Notes: generated by a model not told the origin, from the sequence alone. 55,403 nucleotides of DNA from Peribacillus folii (GCF_030271255.1 NZ_JASJOM010000019.1:1-55403), one strand, 5' to 3'. Counted from the first letter of the stretch, positions 34,141 through 43,395 are shown. Made by a program: numbers and translations.

Positions 34141-35373
34141 CTATGCCATCTGCTTTAAGCCGCGGCGTGCCAGCATGAAGTAAGCGAGCATGGCAATCGC
34201 TTGGCAGCTCACCATCACGATTCCCATCGGCATGGGGGAATCACCAGAACCCAAGCCGACCAAAGGTGCCATGAGCGAGCCCAGTATGAAAGGCAGCAAT
34301 CCAATCAAGGCCGATGCACTCCCTGCCGTTTTTTTCTGATTTTGCATCGCTAATGAAAAACTCGTCGTTCCGACAATGCCGACGCTTGAAACGGAGAGGA
34401 ACAAAGCGATTAAGATACCAGCTAACCCGATCTCGAAAAAGACCGAGGCAATAAGGAAAACCCCGCCAAACAGAGCAAGGCATAATCCGAATTGAAGCAG
34501 TTTTTCCTCTTTCACCCGCCCTGCCAGCTTTCCGGCAACTTGGGAGGCAATGATGATCCCGACTCCATTCATGGCAAAAATCACGCTGAATGCCTGTGGG
34601 GAAACACCATAAATGTTCTGAAGGACAAATGGCGAACCCGAAATGTAGGCGAACATGGCAGCACTTATGAAGCCTTGAGAAAGCGCATATCCCATAAAGG
34701 CACGGTCCTTCACAAGATTCCCAAAAGTCCTGATTGTGTCATTTACCCCGCCTTCACTCCTGAGATTAGGCGACAACGTTTCCTTTATCCCGAAAAAGGC
34801 AGCCCCGACCATCAGGACACCCAATATGGCAATGACGATGAAAACGCCACGCCATGATGTGAACTGTAAAAGTTGACCCCCAAAAACCGGAGCCAAAATC
34901 GGGGCCGCTCCATTCACAAGCATTAGCATCGAAAAGAATTTGGTCAAGTCCGTTCCTGAAAATAAATCACGGACAATGGCCCTTGAAATGACAATGCCCC
35001 CCGCGCCGGCAATGCCTTGGATAAAACGTAATAATAAAAGCAATTCAATAGTCGGAGCGAAAGCGCATAACAAAGATGAAAGGCCATAAACCGATAAAGA
35101 AACGATTAATGGCGTGCGCCTTCCTTTCGCATCGCTAAGCGGTCCCAAATATATTTGCCCGATTGCCAGCCCTAATAAGCAGGCAGTCAAACTTAGCTGT
35201 GCTAGGGACGTACTGCTTCTCAGATCCTCCGCCAGGGTAGGTAGGCCTGGTAAATACATATCCAATGACAGCGGTCCAATCGCTGCAAAAGAGCCGAGCA
35301 TAAGAGCCAAAAGCAGTCTGTTGGATTTAGTCATTTGGTTGCCTGTCAATATCGTGTCCTTCATTTCAATCAT
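34141..35373 (-). CDS. Bcr/CflA-family drug efflux transporter
   Basis: A 410-residue major-facilitator protein with 12 helices. SLDMYLPGLPTLAEDL in helix 1-2 and GQIYLGPLSDAKGRRTPLI (motif A, about 75) are typical of Bcr/CflA drug:H+ antiporters, as is RFIQGIAGAGGIVISRAIVR (about 115). Substrates of the family include bicyclomycin and sulfonamides; this one is unassigned. An ATG 13 codons later is a possible alternative start. It has its own upstream region of about 290 bases. Confidence 0.85.
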   Translation of the reverse strand: MIEMKDTILTGNQMTKSNRLLLALMLGSFAAIGPLSLDMYLPGLPTLAEDLRSSTSLAQLSLTACLLGLAIGQIYLGPLSDAKGRRTPLIVSLSVYGLSSLLCAFAPTIELLLLLRFIQGIAGAGGIVISRAIVRDLFSGTDLTKFFSMLMLVNGAAPILAPVFGGQLLQFTSWRGVFIVIAILGVLMVGAAFFGIKETLSPNLRSEGGVNDTIRTFGNLVKDRAFMGYALSQGFISAAMFAYISGSPFVLQNIYGVSPQAFSVIFAMNGVGIIIASQVAGKLAGRVKEEKLLQFGLCLALFGGVFLIASVFFEIGLAGILIALFLSVSSVGIVGTTSFSLAMQNQKKTAGSASALIGLLPFILGSLMAPLVGLGSGDSPMPMGIVMVSCQAIAMLAYFMLARRGLKQMA

Positions 35374-35597
35374 TCTTTAACCTATCCCTTTCAACATATT
35401 GTTTTTTAGCTTTCTTCATTTTACAAAAAAACGGAACATTTTACGATAAGTTTGCTTTTATTGAATTGATATATGCCCTTCCATGCTTATCTCTTCCCGA
35501 AACTACAAAAGAATAAATATATGTAACGGCTACCACGAAGAAAATTTCCCGCCTTGGAATGTAACAACAACTGGGTATTCTTTAAAGCTTCTGCACA
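35374..35597. other. intergenic region without recognised features
   Basis: AT-rich upstream region of the exporter gene. I find no clear promoter pair, reading frame or RNA motif. Confidence 0.3.
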
Positions 35598-35626
35598 TAA
35601 AAAATGACCGCTTTTTGGAGTCATTT
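35598..35626 (-). terminator. weak terminator after the hydroxyacid dehydrogenase
   Basis: AAATGAC and GTCATTT flank an 11-base loop and are followed on the minus strand by TTTT. Confidence 0.5.
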
Positions 35627-35663
35627 CAATTTATCAACCTTTTTTCCTGCTGATCGCGGATAT

Positions 35664-36638
35664 TTATGCTTTTTTCAACTTTATTAAATTACGGGGCGTG
35701 TCTCCCGCTAATCCTTCCGTCAGGTTCTGCACTGCGAGAGCTGCCATTTTCAATCTTGTGGCAATGCTGGCACTCCCGATATGCGGTAATGTCACCACAT
35801 TGGGCAATGCTAGCAGCGGATGATCGACAGGAACAGGTTCTTCTTCGAATACATCCAATCCTGCCGCCCATATTTCGCGGTCCTGCAAGGCCTGGTACAA
35901 GGCTTTCTCATCTATGATCCCGCCTCTTGCCGTATTTATGAGCACTGCCGTTTCCTTCATCATTTTCAGCTGCTTCATGCCAATCATATAAGCGGTCTCC
36001 GGTGTGAGCGGGAGCATGACACAAACAAAATCCGAGACTTGAAGCAGTTTTTCAAGCGGCAAATATTCGATGTCCCATTCTTTTTCCTGTTCATATTTAC
36101 GGCTTCGATTGAAATAAACCAGCTTCATATCGAAACCTTTTGCCCTTTTGGCAAGCGCTTCCCCTATCCTTCCCAAGCCGATGATCCCCAGCGTTGCACC
36201 ATGTACATCTTGCCCTGTCAGCTGCATGGGCGACCATGTCTCCCATTTTCCTCTTTTTAAATAAGCCTCTGCCTCCATCATCCTTCTTGCCGTTGCCAGC
36301 AGCAAGCCAAAGGTTAAGTCAGCTGTTGTTTCCGTCAATACCCCAGGCGTGTTCGTTACCATGATGCCCCGTTTCGCTGCACTGTGAATATCAATATTAT
36401 TATAGCCGACTGCCATATTGGCAATGATCTTCAAATGATCCGCCCGATCAATCAGTGACTCATCGATGTTTTCCGTCAACAGGCAAAGCAGCCCATCAAC
36501 TTCCTTCACTTCCTCTTCAAGTACCTCCCTTGGAACCGGTATTTCTTCTTCCTCCCACATCCTGATATCATATTTCCCTCTTAACCCGTCAATGATTTGT
36601 TCCGGCAGTTTCCTCGTAATATAGATTTTCGGCTTCAC
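35664..36638 (-). CDS. D-2-hydroxyacid dehydrogenase (glyoxylate/hydroxypyruvate reductase type)
   Basis: A 324-residue enzyme. NMAVGYNNIDIHSAAKRGIM and NTPGVLTETTADLTFGLLLA mark the catalytic domain, LGIIGLGRIGEALAKRAKGF (about 150) the NAD site, and LINTARGGIIDEKALYQAL and VVTLPHIGSAS give the Arg and His of the catalytic set. This pattern is the GyaR/GhrB group that reduces glyoxylate or hydroxypyruvate to glycolate or D-glycerate. Start is GTG at 36638 behind GGAGGGG. It could feed the glycerate kinase pathway, but no direct link is visible. Confidence 0.87.
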   Translation of the reverse strand: MKPKIYITRKLPEQIIDGLRGKYDIRMWEEEEIPVPREVLEEEVKEVDGLLCLLTENIDESLIDRADHLKIIANMAVGYNNIDIHSAAKRGIMVTNTPGVLTETTADLTFGLLLATARRMMEAEAYLKRGKWETWSPMQLTGQDVHGATLGIIGLGRIGEALAKRAKGFDMKLVYFNRSRKYEQEKEWDIEYLPLEKLLQVSDFVCVMLPLTPETAYMIGMKQLKMMKETAVLINTARGGIIDEKALYQALQDREIWAAGLDVFEEEPVPVDHPLLALPNVVTLPHIGSASIATRLKMAALAVQNLTEGLAGDTPRNLIKLKKA

Positions 36639-36794
36639 TTGATCCCCTCCTATTCCCATTCTTTCATGTGCCCCCTTATCAAACGGGAGCTTCTTCTTGA
36701 CAGTTTCCTTGCAATCAACTAATCATAGAATAACAAAGTCTCAATATTTCGTCATTTTGCCAGTTTTCCAAAATGCTGATTTTCAGGAGGATCT

Positions 36795-37769
36795 GTGACA
36801 TTCATGAAAACGAATGCAGATTTTGAAATTTATCCAATCATCGCCCCAAGTGCATTATCTTTAAAAAGCATAAACTTTTACTTAGTTAAAAGGGAGGAAG
36901 CTCTAACATTGATCGATGCAGGCATGAATGATGAAACTTCATGGAATGCACTGCAGCAAACATTGCAGGAAAATGGTTTGAGCAACGGGGATATTACGGA
37001 TATTTGGTTAACTCACCATCATGGAGATCATGTTGGTTTGGTCAATCGGATCACCGAGATCCATCCGGTTCCCATATATGCCCATCCCAAAGCCGTCCCT
37101 CGCCTAAAACGCGATCCCGGCTTTTTAAGCAAGAGAATTGAGTTTTATCAACAGCTTTATCTGGAAATGGGCTGTGGCGAGCTCGGCGATAAACAGGTCG
37201 CTTACCTTTTCAACGCGGTCGACCATAATAAAGATCAAAAGCTGAATGGTGACATCATCGAAATTACGGAAAAAAACTTGTATGGCTTCGAAGTGATTGA
37301 ATTTCCCGGCCATGCCCCGGACCAGATCGCCTTTTTTGACCAAAAGGGAAAGCGCCTGCTCTCCGGTGATTTATTGATTGAGCATATTTCAAGTAATGCC
37401 TTGATCGAGCCTGATGATAATGGGAAGAGATTGCTGACTCTTGTCGATCATATCGACTCTTTGCAGAGGTGCTTGGCATTAGGGGTTGATTTCATTTTGC
37501 CCGGTCACGGCAATATCATCGAACAGCCACGGATGTTAATCGAAAAAAGGCTCAATAACATCGAGAGGAAATCTCAAAAAATCTTGGCGATGATAGAGAA
37601 CGGGATTTCTTCAGGAAATGAGCTGGCAAAGGCATTTTACAGGCAAAAGTATGTATCCCAATTCCCGCTTGTCATGTCAGAAATCATCGGTCATCTGGAT
37701 TATTTGGAATACAAAGGGGAAATCAAGAAGGAATTCTCCGGAAAAGCGGTCCATTATCAAGCGATGTAA
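36795..37769 (+). CDS. metallo-beta-lactamase-fold hydrolase
   Basis: A 324-residue protein whose N-terminal two thirds are an MBL fold: YLVKREEALTLIDAGM, then the metal motif DIWLTHHHGDHVGLVNRI (about 70), with a later His in VIEFPGHAPDQIAFFD and Asp in KRLLSGDLLI. The C-terminal part (about 255-320) looks like a small helical winged domain as in the SdsA/LACTB2-like group. AGGAGG lies four bases before GTG 36795 and 13 before an ATG at 36804; either may start. The substrate, possibly a thioester or phosphodiester, is unknown. Confidence 0.8.
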   Translation: MTFMKTNADFEIYPIIAPSALSLKSINFYLVKREEALTLIDAGMNDETSWNALQQTLQENGLSNGDITDIWLTHHHGDHVGLVNRITEIHPVPIYAHPKAVPRLKRDPGFLSKRIEFYQQLYLEMGCGELGDKQVAYLFNAVDHNKDQKLNGDIIEITEKNLYGFEVIEFPGHAPDQIAFFDQKGKRLLSGDLLIEHISSNALIEPDDNGKRLLTLVDHIDSLQRCLALGVDFILPGHGNIIEQPRMLIEKRLNNIERKSQKILAMIENGISSGNELAKAFYRQKYVSQFPLVMSEIIGHLDYLEYKGEIKKEFSGKAVHYQAM

Positions 37770-37774
37770 ACAAC

Positions 37775-37811
37775 AAGAAGGCTGAAACCCGGTCAAGGTT
37801 TCAGCCTTCTT
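37775..37811. terminator. bidirectional terminator
   Basis: AAGAAGGCTGAAACC and GGTTTCAGCCTTCTT around a seven-base loop, between convergent genes. Confidence 0.88.
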
Positions 37812-37819
37812 GTATGGCT

Positions 37820-38773
37820 TCACTCACATACTACAACCTGCCTCGAAAAAACACCTTTCCTCGCTACACATCGATCGGCAATCTCGAACCCTGATTCCAT
37901 GATCATTTGATCCATCGTATCGATCGTCACGACGACAACCTTGTCGGCAATACGTCTTGCATGTTTAAGGATGGCGAGCTGATCCTCCGGTGTCGCATGC
38001 GTATACAAATTGTAGGGCATGTCGATGATCGCCACATCATAGTGACTAGTGACCTCTGAAATCGGGCCGGTAGTTACATCGCCTTCGAGATCAAAATAGG
38101 CAATGTTCTCCCTTGAACCATCAGTAACGAGTGGATTGATGTCCCGCCCGACAATATCTATTCCCATTGATAGCGCTTCTACCAAAACGGTTCCGATTCC
38201 GCAGCATGGATCGATTGCCTTCACCCCATCAGGATGGGGAACGGCTATATTCGCAATGGCCCTGGCCACCCTTGTACTTAGGGCTGTCGAGTATTCTCGC
38301 GGCTTCTTCATATGATGCAGCCAAACTGCATCAGGCTTGACATACTCGCCAAAATACCAACGACCTCCGAGGGGCACGATCCCGAAGATACAATCAGGAG
38401 TGCGCACATCAGCCTCCCCTTGGATCTCCCAGCCGATCTGCCGTTCGATTTCACGCTGCCCATCATAATCTATTTTTTCATCTTCTTTCAAATCATTGAT
38501 TTTCACGAATAGCACCTTGAACGTTGAATCCGGCAGATGGATTTCCTTTACTTGCTCGACGATGTCGGAAATGCTCTCCCCTTCATACATGACGTCCACA
38601 CGCCCTTTTATAAAAGGGCTTCTGCTCGGTTCGATTTTGATCGGGCTTTTTAAAATATTACCTGCAGCCTCAAAGCCAAAGAACGAGCGCATCTCCATTT
38701 TGGATAACGAGCGTTCGTCAGGACTGCACGTAAACGTATATATATGTGCCGTTTTCCGGCTATGATTAGTCAA
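37820..38773 (-). CDS. THUMP-like/COG1041 RNA methylase
   Basis: A 317-residue methyltransferase. The SAM motif is AIDPCCGIGTVLVEALSMGI (about 190) and the catalytic motif IV is DVAIIDMPYNLYTH, a variant of N/D-PPY, as in enzymes that methylate an exocyclic amino group. The N-terminal half resembles the substrate-binding part of Trm11-like proteins (KPREYSTALSTRVARAIANI bridges the domains). tRNA guanine-N2 methylation is the likely activity, by family. TTG at 38773 behind AAGAAGGA is the probable start; the frame upstream has no site. Confidence 0.72.
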   Translation of the reverse strand: MTNHSRKTAHIYTFTCSPDERSLSKMEMRSFFGFEAAGNILKSPIKIEPSRSPFIKGRVDVMYEGESISDIVEQVKEIHLPDSTFKVLFVKINDLKEDEKIDYDGQREIERQIGWEIQGEADVRTPDCIFGIVPLGGRWYFGEYVKPDAVWLHHMKKPREYSTALSTRVARAIANIAVPHPDGVKAIDPCCGIGTVLVEALSMGIDIVGRDINPLVTDGSRENIAYFDLEGDVTTGPISEVTSHYDVAIIDMPYNLYTHATPEDQLAILKHARRIADKVVVVTIDTMDQMIMESGFEIADRCVARKGVFSRQVVVCE

Positions 38774-38919
38774 TCCATTCCCATCCTTCTTTAGATTATA
38801 TCTTTCTATCAAACATAGCCGTAAAGCGATAGAAAAGCAAATGGAATCGCGCAAAAAAACGTGAAGGCTGCATGGTGTTTTTGCCCAATTTCATTCAACA
38901 TCTAAAGAACAGGGAACGT

Positions 38920-40011
38920 TCAATCCAATTTGTAGAGCTGACTCCTGATATATTTGGCCCGATCGTCAATGAATTTCAAGATGAAATCAGGCTCGTTATC
39001 AAAAATCGCCTTATTGACTCTAATATATGGATCATTCGGCACATAAGGGCTTAATTGATCATGCATCCCGAAAATGATGGGTTTCATGCGAGCGACATTA
39101 AAATGGGTGTCCATGATTTCTTTTAGAAGTCTTTGGTACCGAAGACGAAATTCCCTTATATCAAGGATTCTGGCAGTCAATGTATTGAACCCCTCGATCC
39201 CCACATAATCCTCCTCCATCACTTCCCCATTGACATCCCTTCCCCACGTCGCATCATAATCCCAAGGGATGATTTCAAACAGTCCTGTATCACCATTTCG
39301 GTACAGGGCATAGTTATGCACGAACCCATCGTAGTTTTGCGTGAAAATGACGCCTGCCAGCCAGCGCAAGTACTTTTCCACATCGATATATTTTATGATT
39401 TCCCCTTCGAAATCCGCCCTTGAAATGGTATTGATTTGGATGAGCAATTCCTGTAAATGCATCTCATCTTTTACGGGCCCGCATTTTTTTTGATACCCCA
39501 TCTCCAGAGATTTTTTAATGCCTTTATCCAAATCACTCATTAAGGAAAAATTGGCATCCCCGTCCACCGCATAGAAAATGGAACCTTCGGGAAGATTCCT
39601 TTGCTTCAGGTAATATTGATCCACGGACTCCAACTCCAGGTAAACCCCCTCATCCTTTCCGTTCAGTTTTAGGTGTACAAACTGGGATTTAGGCGCCAAG
39701 GTTCCGATATCCGCAAAAAAGTCCAGCGATAATTTATTTCTCAGTAACGATTTATCGTTATATTCAGCATTCAAATGAATCTCTTTAGCGCCCTTGAATG
39801 TATTTGGTTTATGAAAAACTACATGATAGGACTTTTTCCGAAATTCCCGGATATGCGAACCACGGTAAACAATATCAATATCCAGCTTTTTTTTGTTGAT
39901 GGTCAGCTTTGCAGGCAGCGGATCATTGCACCATATATCCCTGCGCAGCTCCATTAAATTGACAGGTGGAATAAATAGCTGATATACAGGCAGCTTCTTG
40001 TCGGCATCCAT
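38920..40011 (-). CDS. cotH: spore coat protein kinase CotH
   Basis: A 363-residue protein; B. subtilis CotH is about the same length. RGSHIREFRKKSYHVVFHKP (about 52), LNGKDEGVYLELESVDQYYL (about 118) and NYDGFVHNYALYRN with IIPWDYDATWGRDVNG (about 250-275) are the CotH kinase motifs; the last includes the metal-binding Asp. CotH phosphorylates serines of CotB and CotG in the spore outer coat. A sigma-K-like promoter lies 27 bases upstream, which supports the ATG at 40011 (an ATG at 40020 is possible). A CotG-like gene is divergent. Confidence 0.88.
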   Translation of the reverse strand: MDADKKLPVYQLFIPPVNLMELRRDIWCNDPLPAKLTINKKKLDIDIVYRGSHIREFRKKSYHVVFHKPNTFKGAKEIHLNAEYNDKSLLRNKLSLDFFADIGTLAPKSQFVHLKLNGKDEGVYLELESVDQYYLKQRNLPEGSIFYAVDGDANFSLMSDLDKGIKKSLEMGYQKKCGPVKDEMHLQELLIQINTISRADFEGEIIKYIDVEKYLRWLAGVIFTQNYDGFVHNYALYRNGDTGLFEIIPWDYDATWGRDVNGEVMEEDYVGIEGFNTLTARILDIREFRLRYQRLLKEIMDTHFNVARMKPIIFGMHDQLSPYVPNDPYIRVNKAIFDNEPDFILKFIDDRAKYIRSQLYKLD

Positions 40012-40037
40012 ATAACCCATCCCTTTCACTTTCCTAT

Positions 40038-40064
40038 TAAAATATGGAAAAAGGTGAAGGACGT
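40038..40064 (-). promoter_or_regulatory. sigma-K-type promoter of cotH
   Basis: On the minus strand AC (40064-40063), a 16-base spacer and CATATTTTA (40046-40038) fit the sigma-K consensus AC-N16-CATANNNTA. Expression in the mother cell late in sporulation is expected. Confidence 0.65.
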
Positions 40065-40111
40065 CACCAAAATGCAACTATTTTTTTACAGGCTGTGCGA
40101 TTATCTTTAGC

Positions 40112-40137
40112 ACTTTACGTACAAGCCGCATAGTTTA
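40112..40137 (+). promoter_or_regulatory. sigma-K-type promoter of the CotG-like gene
   Basis: CATAGTTTA (40129-40137) fits the sigma-K -10 CATANNNTA; an AC dinucleotide lies 15 bases upstream (40112-40113). It is divergent from the cotH promoter. Confidence 0.55.
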
Positions 40138-40163
40138 TCGTATGGAAAGGGGGATTTATTACG

Positions 40164-40514
40164 ATGTCAAAATTCATCCGAGATATACAAAATGCCGTGG
40201 AAAGAGCCAATTCCATGGGATTGGGCGATTTCATGTTCAATGACCCGCGTTCAAAAGGACGCTCGACATGCGGCACGAAGCGTCGCTCTAGCCGCAGGCG
40301 ATCCACTTGCTGCACGAAGAAGCGCCGCTCTAGCCGGGTGCGGTCAACACGTGACACACAAAGACGTTCTACCCGGGAGCGCTCAACACGCGACACACAA
40401 AGGCGTTCTAGCAGGAAAAGGAACACGTGCAGGAAACGGCGTTCCTGCCACAAGCGCGGTTGCCACGGAAGCGGCAGCATTAAGTTCAAGAAGAAGTGGA
40501 AATGGAGCTTCTAG
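40164..40514 (+). CDS. cotG: CotG-like basic spore coat protein
   Basis: A 116-residue, very basic protein. After an N-terminal 30-residue segment the sequence is Arg/Ser/Thr repeats: RRSSRRRSTC, KRRSSRVRSTRDTQRRSTRE and RSTRDTQRRSSRKR, with the RSTRDTQRRS unit repeated. Six cysteines and a Lys-rich tail (KFKKKWKWSF) follow. Position beside cotH, composition and a sigma-K-like promoter make it a CotG-type substrate of CotH, whose targets are serines in such repeats. B. subtilis CotG is longer and Lys/Tyr-rich, so this is a divergent form. GGGGGA nine bases upstream sets the ATG. Confidence 0.7.
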   Translation: MSKFIRDIQNAVERANSMGLGDFMFNDPRSKGRSTCGTKRRSSRRRSTCCTKKRRSSRVRSTRDTQRRSTRERSTRDTQRRSSRKRNTCRKRRSCHKRGCHGSGSIKFKKKWKWSF

Positions 40515-40547
40515 CTTCATGATGCCTTCTCATGTATTTTGAAAGGC

Positions 40548-40579
40548 AAAGAGGCGTGTTTTTTAACGCCTCTTTTTTT
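40548..40579 (+). terminator. terminator of the CotG-like gene
   Basis: AAAGAGGCGT and ACGCCTCTTT around an eight-base loop, followed by a T run. Confidence 0.8.
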
Positions 40580-40602
40580 CATTCCATATGGCATGGAGTC
40601 AT

Positions 40603-40643
40603 AAAAAAGGATCCAGCCGACTTCGTGCATCGGCAAGATCCTT
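40603..40643 (-). terminator. terminator of the acyl-CoA operon
   Basis: On the minus strand GGATCTTGCCGA pairs imperfectly with TCGGCTGGATCC, followed by six T residues, just after the DUF3870 gene. Confidence 0.7.
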
Positions 40644-40653
40644 CCGTTTTCCT

Positions 40654-40965
40654 CTATTTTCCGGAGACCAGTTCGAACTGTGCAAACACATCCTTCAGCC
40701 CAGCCTGGATGGCTTGACCAGCCTTTCCCCGATAATGCATTTGCACCCGATCGATCAACGCCTCGATGCCATCTTTCAGGCAATAACCGCGAAGCAGCTG
40801 CCGGATGAATTCCCTGCCATGCTCTGTAGCAAGCGTGCAGGACGCCTCGACGATGACCCCATATTTAAAGTCCAGCTCCAATGTGATCGTAATGGAATCA
40901 TATAGATTCCTCGCTGCCATCCCTTGTGGGAGTTTTGCATGCCCTGCAATGAAATATGTGTTCAT
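40654..40965 (-). CDS. DUF3870 domain protein
   Basis: A 103-residue protein beginning MNTYFIAGHAKLPQGMAARN and ending GLKDVFAQFELVSGK, typical of the DUF3870 family. No catalytic motif is obvious. GAGGAGAT precedes the ATG. It is the last gene after a CoA-transferase and an acyl-CoA dehydrogenase, with a 22-base gap. DUF3870 genes are known to occur with CoA-ester metabolism, so an accessory role there is plausible, but the function is unknown. Confidence 0.7.
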   Translation of the reverse strand: MNTYFIAGHAKLPQGMAARNLYDSITITLELDFKYGVIVEASCTLATEHGREFIRQLLRGYCLKDGIEALIDRVQMHYRGKAGQAIQAGLKDVFAQFELVSGK

Positions 40966-40987
40966 CTCTGATCTCCTCTATCTATAT

Positions 40988-42196
40988 TTAATGTACCGAA
41001 GCCTTCTCGAAGGGCCATGCTGGCAATTGCTTCCGGAGCTCTTTGTCCTGCCTGTAACCGAGTGCGTATTCACCCTGCATCACGGTATGGATTTCACGGG
41101 TTCCCTCGTAAATGACCGGAGCTTTCGAATTCCTCAGGAAACGCTCGACCGGATATTCATCGGAATAGCCATAGGCGCCGTGAATTTGAACGGCATCATT
41201 GGCTGCTTCGTTAGCTGCATTGCATGAAATCCATTTTGCCAGGGACGTTTCCTTCGTATTCCTTTTTCCTTGGTTCTTTAGCGTCCCCGCTTTAAAGACC
41301 AGCAATCGGGAAATCTCCAAATTTGCCGTCATCTTGGCAATCATCTGTTGGACAAGCTGATGCCTGCCTATTTCCTTGCCAAAGGTACTTCTTTCATGGC
41401 AATATTTCAGGCTGGCTTCGAGACTGGCTTCAATTAATCCCACTGCACCCGCAGCCACCGTAAATCGGCCGCTGTCCAATGCCGACATGGAAATTTTGAA
41501 CCCTTCGCCTTCTTCACCCAGCCTATTCGCTGCCGGGACTTTTACATCCGTTAAAAAGACTTCCCCTGTATTTCCTGCGCGAATACCCAGTTTTCCTTTA
41601 ATGGCCTTGGACTCCACACCCTCGAAATTCCGTTCCACGATAAATGCCGTAATGCCTTTTGAGCCGAGATCATGATCCGTTTTGGCAAAAATAAGAAAAT
41701 GATCGGCATAATCACAGAGCGAAATCCATGTTTTCGATCCATTCAAAATATAGTGATCGCCCACACGCCTTGCTGTAGCTTTCATTGCCGCGACATCGGA
41801 TCCTGCGTTCGGTTCAGTCAGTCCAAACGCGCCAATTTTCGTCCCTTTCGCCTGCGGAACTAAATATTTCAATTTTTGTTCTTCCGTACCCCATTGCAGC
41901 AGCGTCATGCTATTCAACCCTGTATGTACCGATACCGCTGTTCTGTAGGCCGTATCGCCCCGCTCCAACTCTTCACATACGATGGCCAATGTATTATAAT
42001 CCATTCCGACGCCGCCGTACTCTTCTGGGATGCACACGCCCATCAGCTGTAAGTCCGCCAACCGTTTTAAAATATGCGGTTGGAATTGACCCTGCCGATC
42101 CCACTCTTGGATATAGGGGATGATTTCCTTATCCACGAATTTCCTGACCACTTTTTTCACACTTTGCTGCTCTTCTGTTAATTCGAAATTCATCAT
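40988..42196 (-). CDS. acyl-CoA dehydrogenase
   Basis: A 402-residue FAD enzyme. Signatures are IGAFGLTEPNAGSDVAAMKA (about 125), RSTFGKEIGRHQLVQQMIAK (about 275) and the catalytic base Glu in APVIYEGTREIHTVMQGEYA (about 370). It oxidises an acyl-CoA to the 2,3-enoyl-CoA and passes electrons to ETF. The IYEGTREIH form occurs in short-chain and glutaryl-type enzymes, and with the adjacent CoA-transferase a dicarboxylate-derived CoA ester is possible. AGGAGG seven bases upstream fixes the first ATG. It follows the CoA-transferase by 11 bases. Confidence 0.87.
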   Translation of the reverse strand: MMNFELTEEQQSVKKVVRKFVDKEIIPYIQEWDRQGQFQPHILKRLADLQLMGVCIPEEYGGVGMDYNTLAIVCEELERGDTAYRTAVSVHTGLNSMTLLQWGTEEQKLKYLVPQAKGTKIGAFGLTEPNAGSDVAAMKATARRVGDHYILNGSKTWISLCDYADHFLIFAKTDHDLGSKGITAFIVERNFEGVESKAIKGKLGIRAGNTGEVFLTDVKVPAANRLGEEGEGFKISMSALDSGRFTVAAGAVGLIEASLEASLKYCHERSTFGKEIGRHQLVQQMIAKMTANLEISRLLVFKAGTLKNQGKRNTKETSLAKWISCNAANEAANDAVQIHGAYGYSDEYPVERFLRNSKAPVIYEGTREIHTVMQGEYALGYRQDKELRKQLPAWPFEKASVH

Positions 42197-42207
42197 CGAA
42201 ATTCCTC

Positions 42208-43395
42208 CTAGATAATTTTATTTTGCTTGAATTTGTCGATTTGGCCTGGTTCATACCCCAATCCAGCCAAAATGGAATCGGTATGCTCTCCATACAATGG
42301 TGGATGCAGCCTCATCATGACCGGTGATTTAGATAGATTCAGGGGCGAACCAATCATTCTCAAATCCGTGATGGTCGGATGCTCCATCTCCACAACCATG
42401 CCTCTTGCGCTGATTTGCGGATCCTCGAACATCTCTGCGATATCATTGATCGGCCCATTCGGTATCCCTGCCGCATCAAACAGCTCTTTCCACTGTTTTT
42501 TTGTCTTTCTTTTCAATGAATCTTCCAGTATCGGCACTAATTCTTCCTTGTTCAGCAAGCGCTTTTCATTAAGGGAAAACCGCGGCTCTTCGGCTAACTC
42601 AGGTCTGCCAACTACCGCCGCAAAACGTTTGAACTGCTCATCGTTCCCTACCGACACGACAAGCTCCCCATCACTTGTGTGAAAGGTTTGATAGGGAACG
42701 ATATTGGGATGCTGATTTCCCATTCTTCCCGGTGTCTTCCCATTGAATAAATAGTTGCTAGCGACATTCACTAACGAAGAAACCTGACAATCCATCAGCG
42801 AAATATCGATTTCCTGGCCTTCCCCCGATTCATTCCTATGATGCATCGCTGATAAAATGCCAATGCATGTATACAAGCCAGTCAAGATGTCAGCTATGGC
42901 GACACCGACTTTCACCGGACTCCCGTCGCGTTCCCCTGTGATGCTCATCAACCCGCTCATCGCCTGGATGATATAATCATAGCCCGGTAAATCTTTGTAT
43001 GGGCCGGTTAAGCCAAACCCCGTAATCGAGGCCATGATCAGGTTTGGATTGCTTTCCTTTAACTCCCCATAGCCTAATCCCATCTTTTCCATCGTACCGG
43101 TTTTGAAATTTTGGATCACAATATCACCTGATGAGACCAGCTTTCGAAAAATCTCTTTCCCTTGATCAGACTTCAAATTCAACGTCATGCTTTGCTTATT
43201 TCGATTGGCGCATATATAGTAAGCGCTTTCCCCGCCAGCGAACGGCGGACCCCACCCCCTCGTTTCATCACCTGATTCATGATGCTCAATTTTAATTACT
43301 TCCGCTCCCAAATCACCAAGAATCATGGAACAAAACGGCCCCGCCAAAACACGGGATACATCTATGATCCGGACTCCATCCAAAGCTCCCTTCAT
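42208..43395 (-). CDS. class III CoA-transferase (CaiB/BaiF)
   Basis: A 395-residue family III CoA-transferase. RIIDVSRVLAGPFCSMILGD and GAEVIKIEHHESGDETRGWG open the protein. QEIDISLMDCQVSSLVN (about 180) contains the Asp that forms the acyl-aspartyl anhydride, and GNEQ-type FKRFAAVVGRPEL and PPLYGEHTDSILAGLGY close it. The family moves CoA between carboxylic acids. AAAGGAG eight bases before the ATG at 43395 sets the start. It is the first gene of the operon with acyl-CoA dehydrogenase and DUF3870, with its own promoter and a leader of about 195 bases. Confidence 0.87.
   Translation of the reverse strand: MKGALDGVRIIDVSRVLAGPFCSMILGDLGAEVIKIEHHESGDETRGWGPPFAGGESAYYICANRNKQSMTLNLKSDQGKEIFRKLVSSGDIVIQNFKTGTMEKMGLGYGELKESNPNLIMASITGFGLTGPYKDLPGYDYIIQAMSGLMSITGERDGSPVKVGVAIADILTGLYTCIGILSAMHHRNESGEGQEIDISLMDCQVSSLVNVASNYLFNGKTPGRMGNQHPNIVPYQTFHTSDGELVVSVGNDEQFKRFAAVVGRPELAEEPRFSLNEKRLLNKEELVPILEDSLKRKTKKQWKELFDAAGIPNGPINDIAEMFEDPQISARGMVVEMEHPTITDLRMIGSPLNLSKSPVMMRLHPPLYGEHTDSILAGLGYEPGQIDKFKQNKII

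Noticed and set aside
40115..40542. Long open frames on the minus strand and a second plus frame across the CotG-like gene
   Set aside because: They mirror the Arg/Ser codon repeats of the coat gene, lack ribosome sites and give low-complexity translations. The frame starting at 40164 has the ribosome site and a sigma-K-like promoter.
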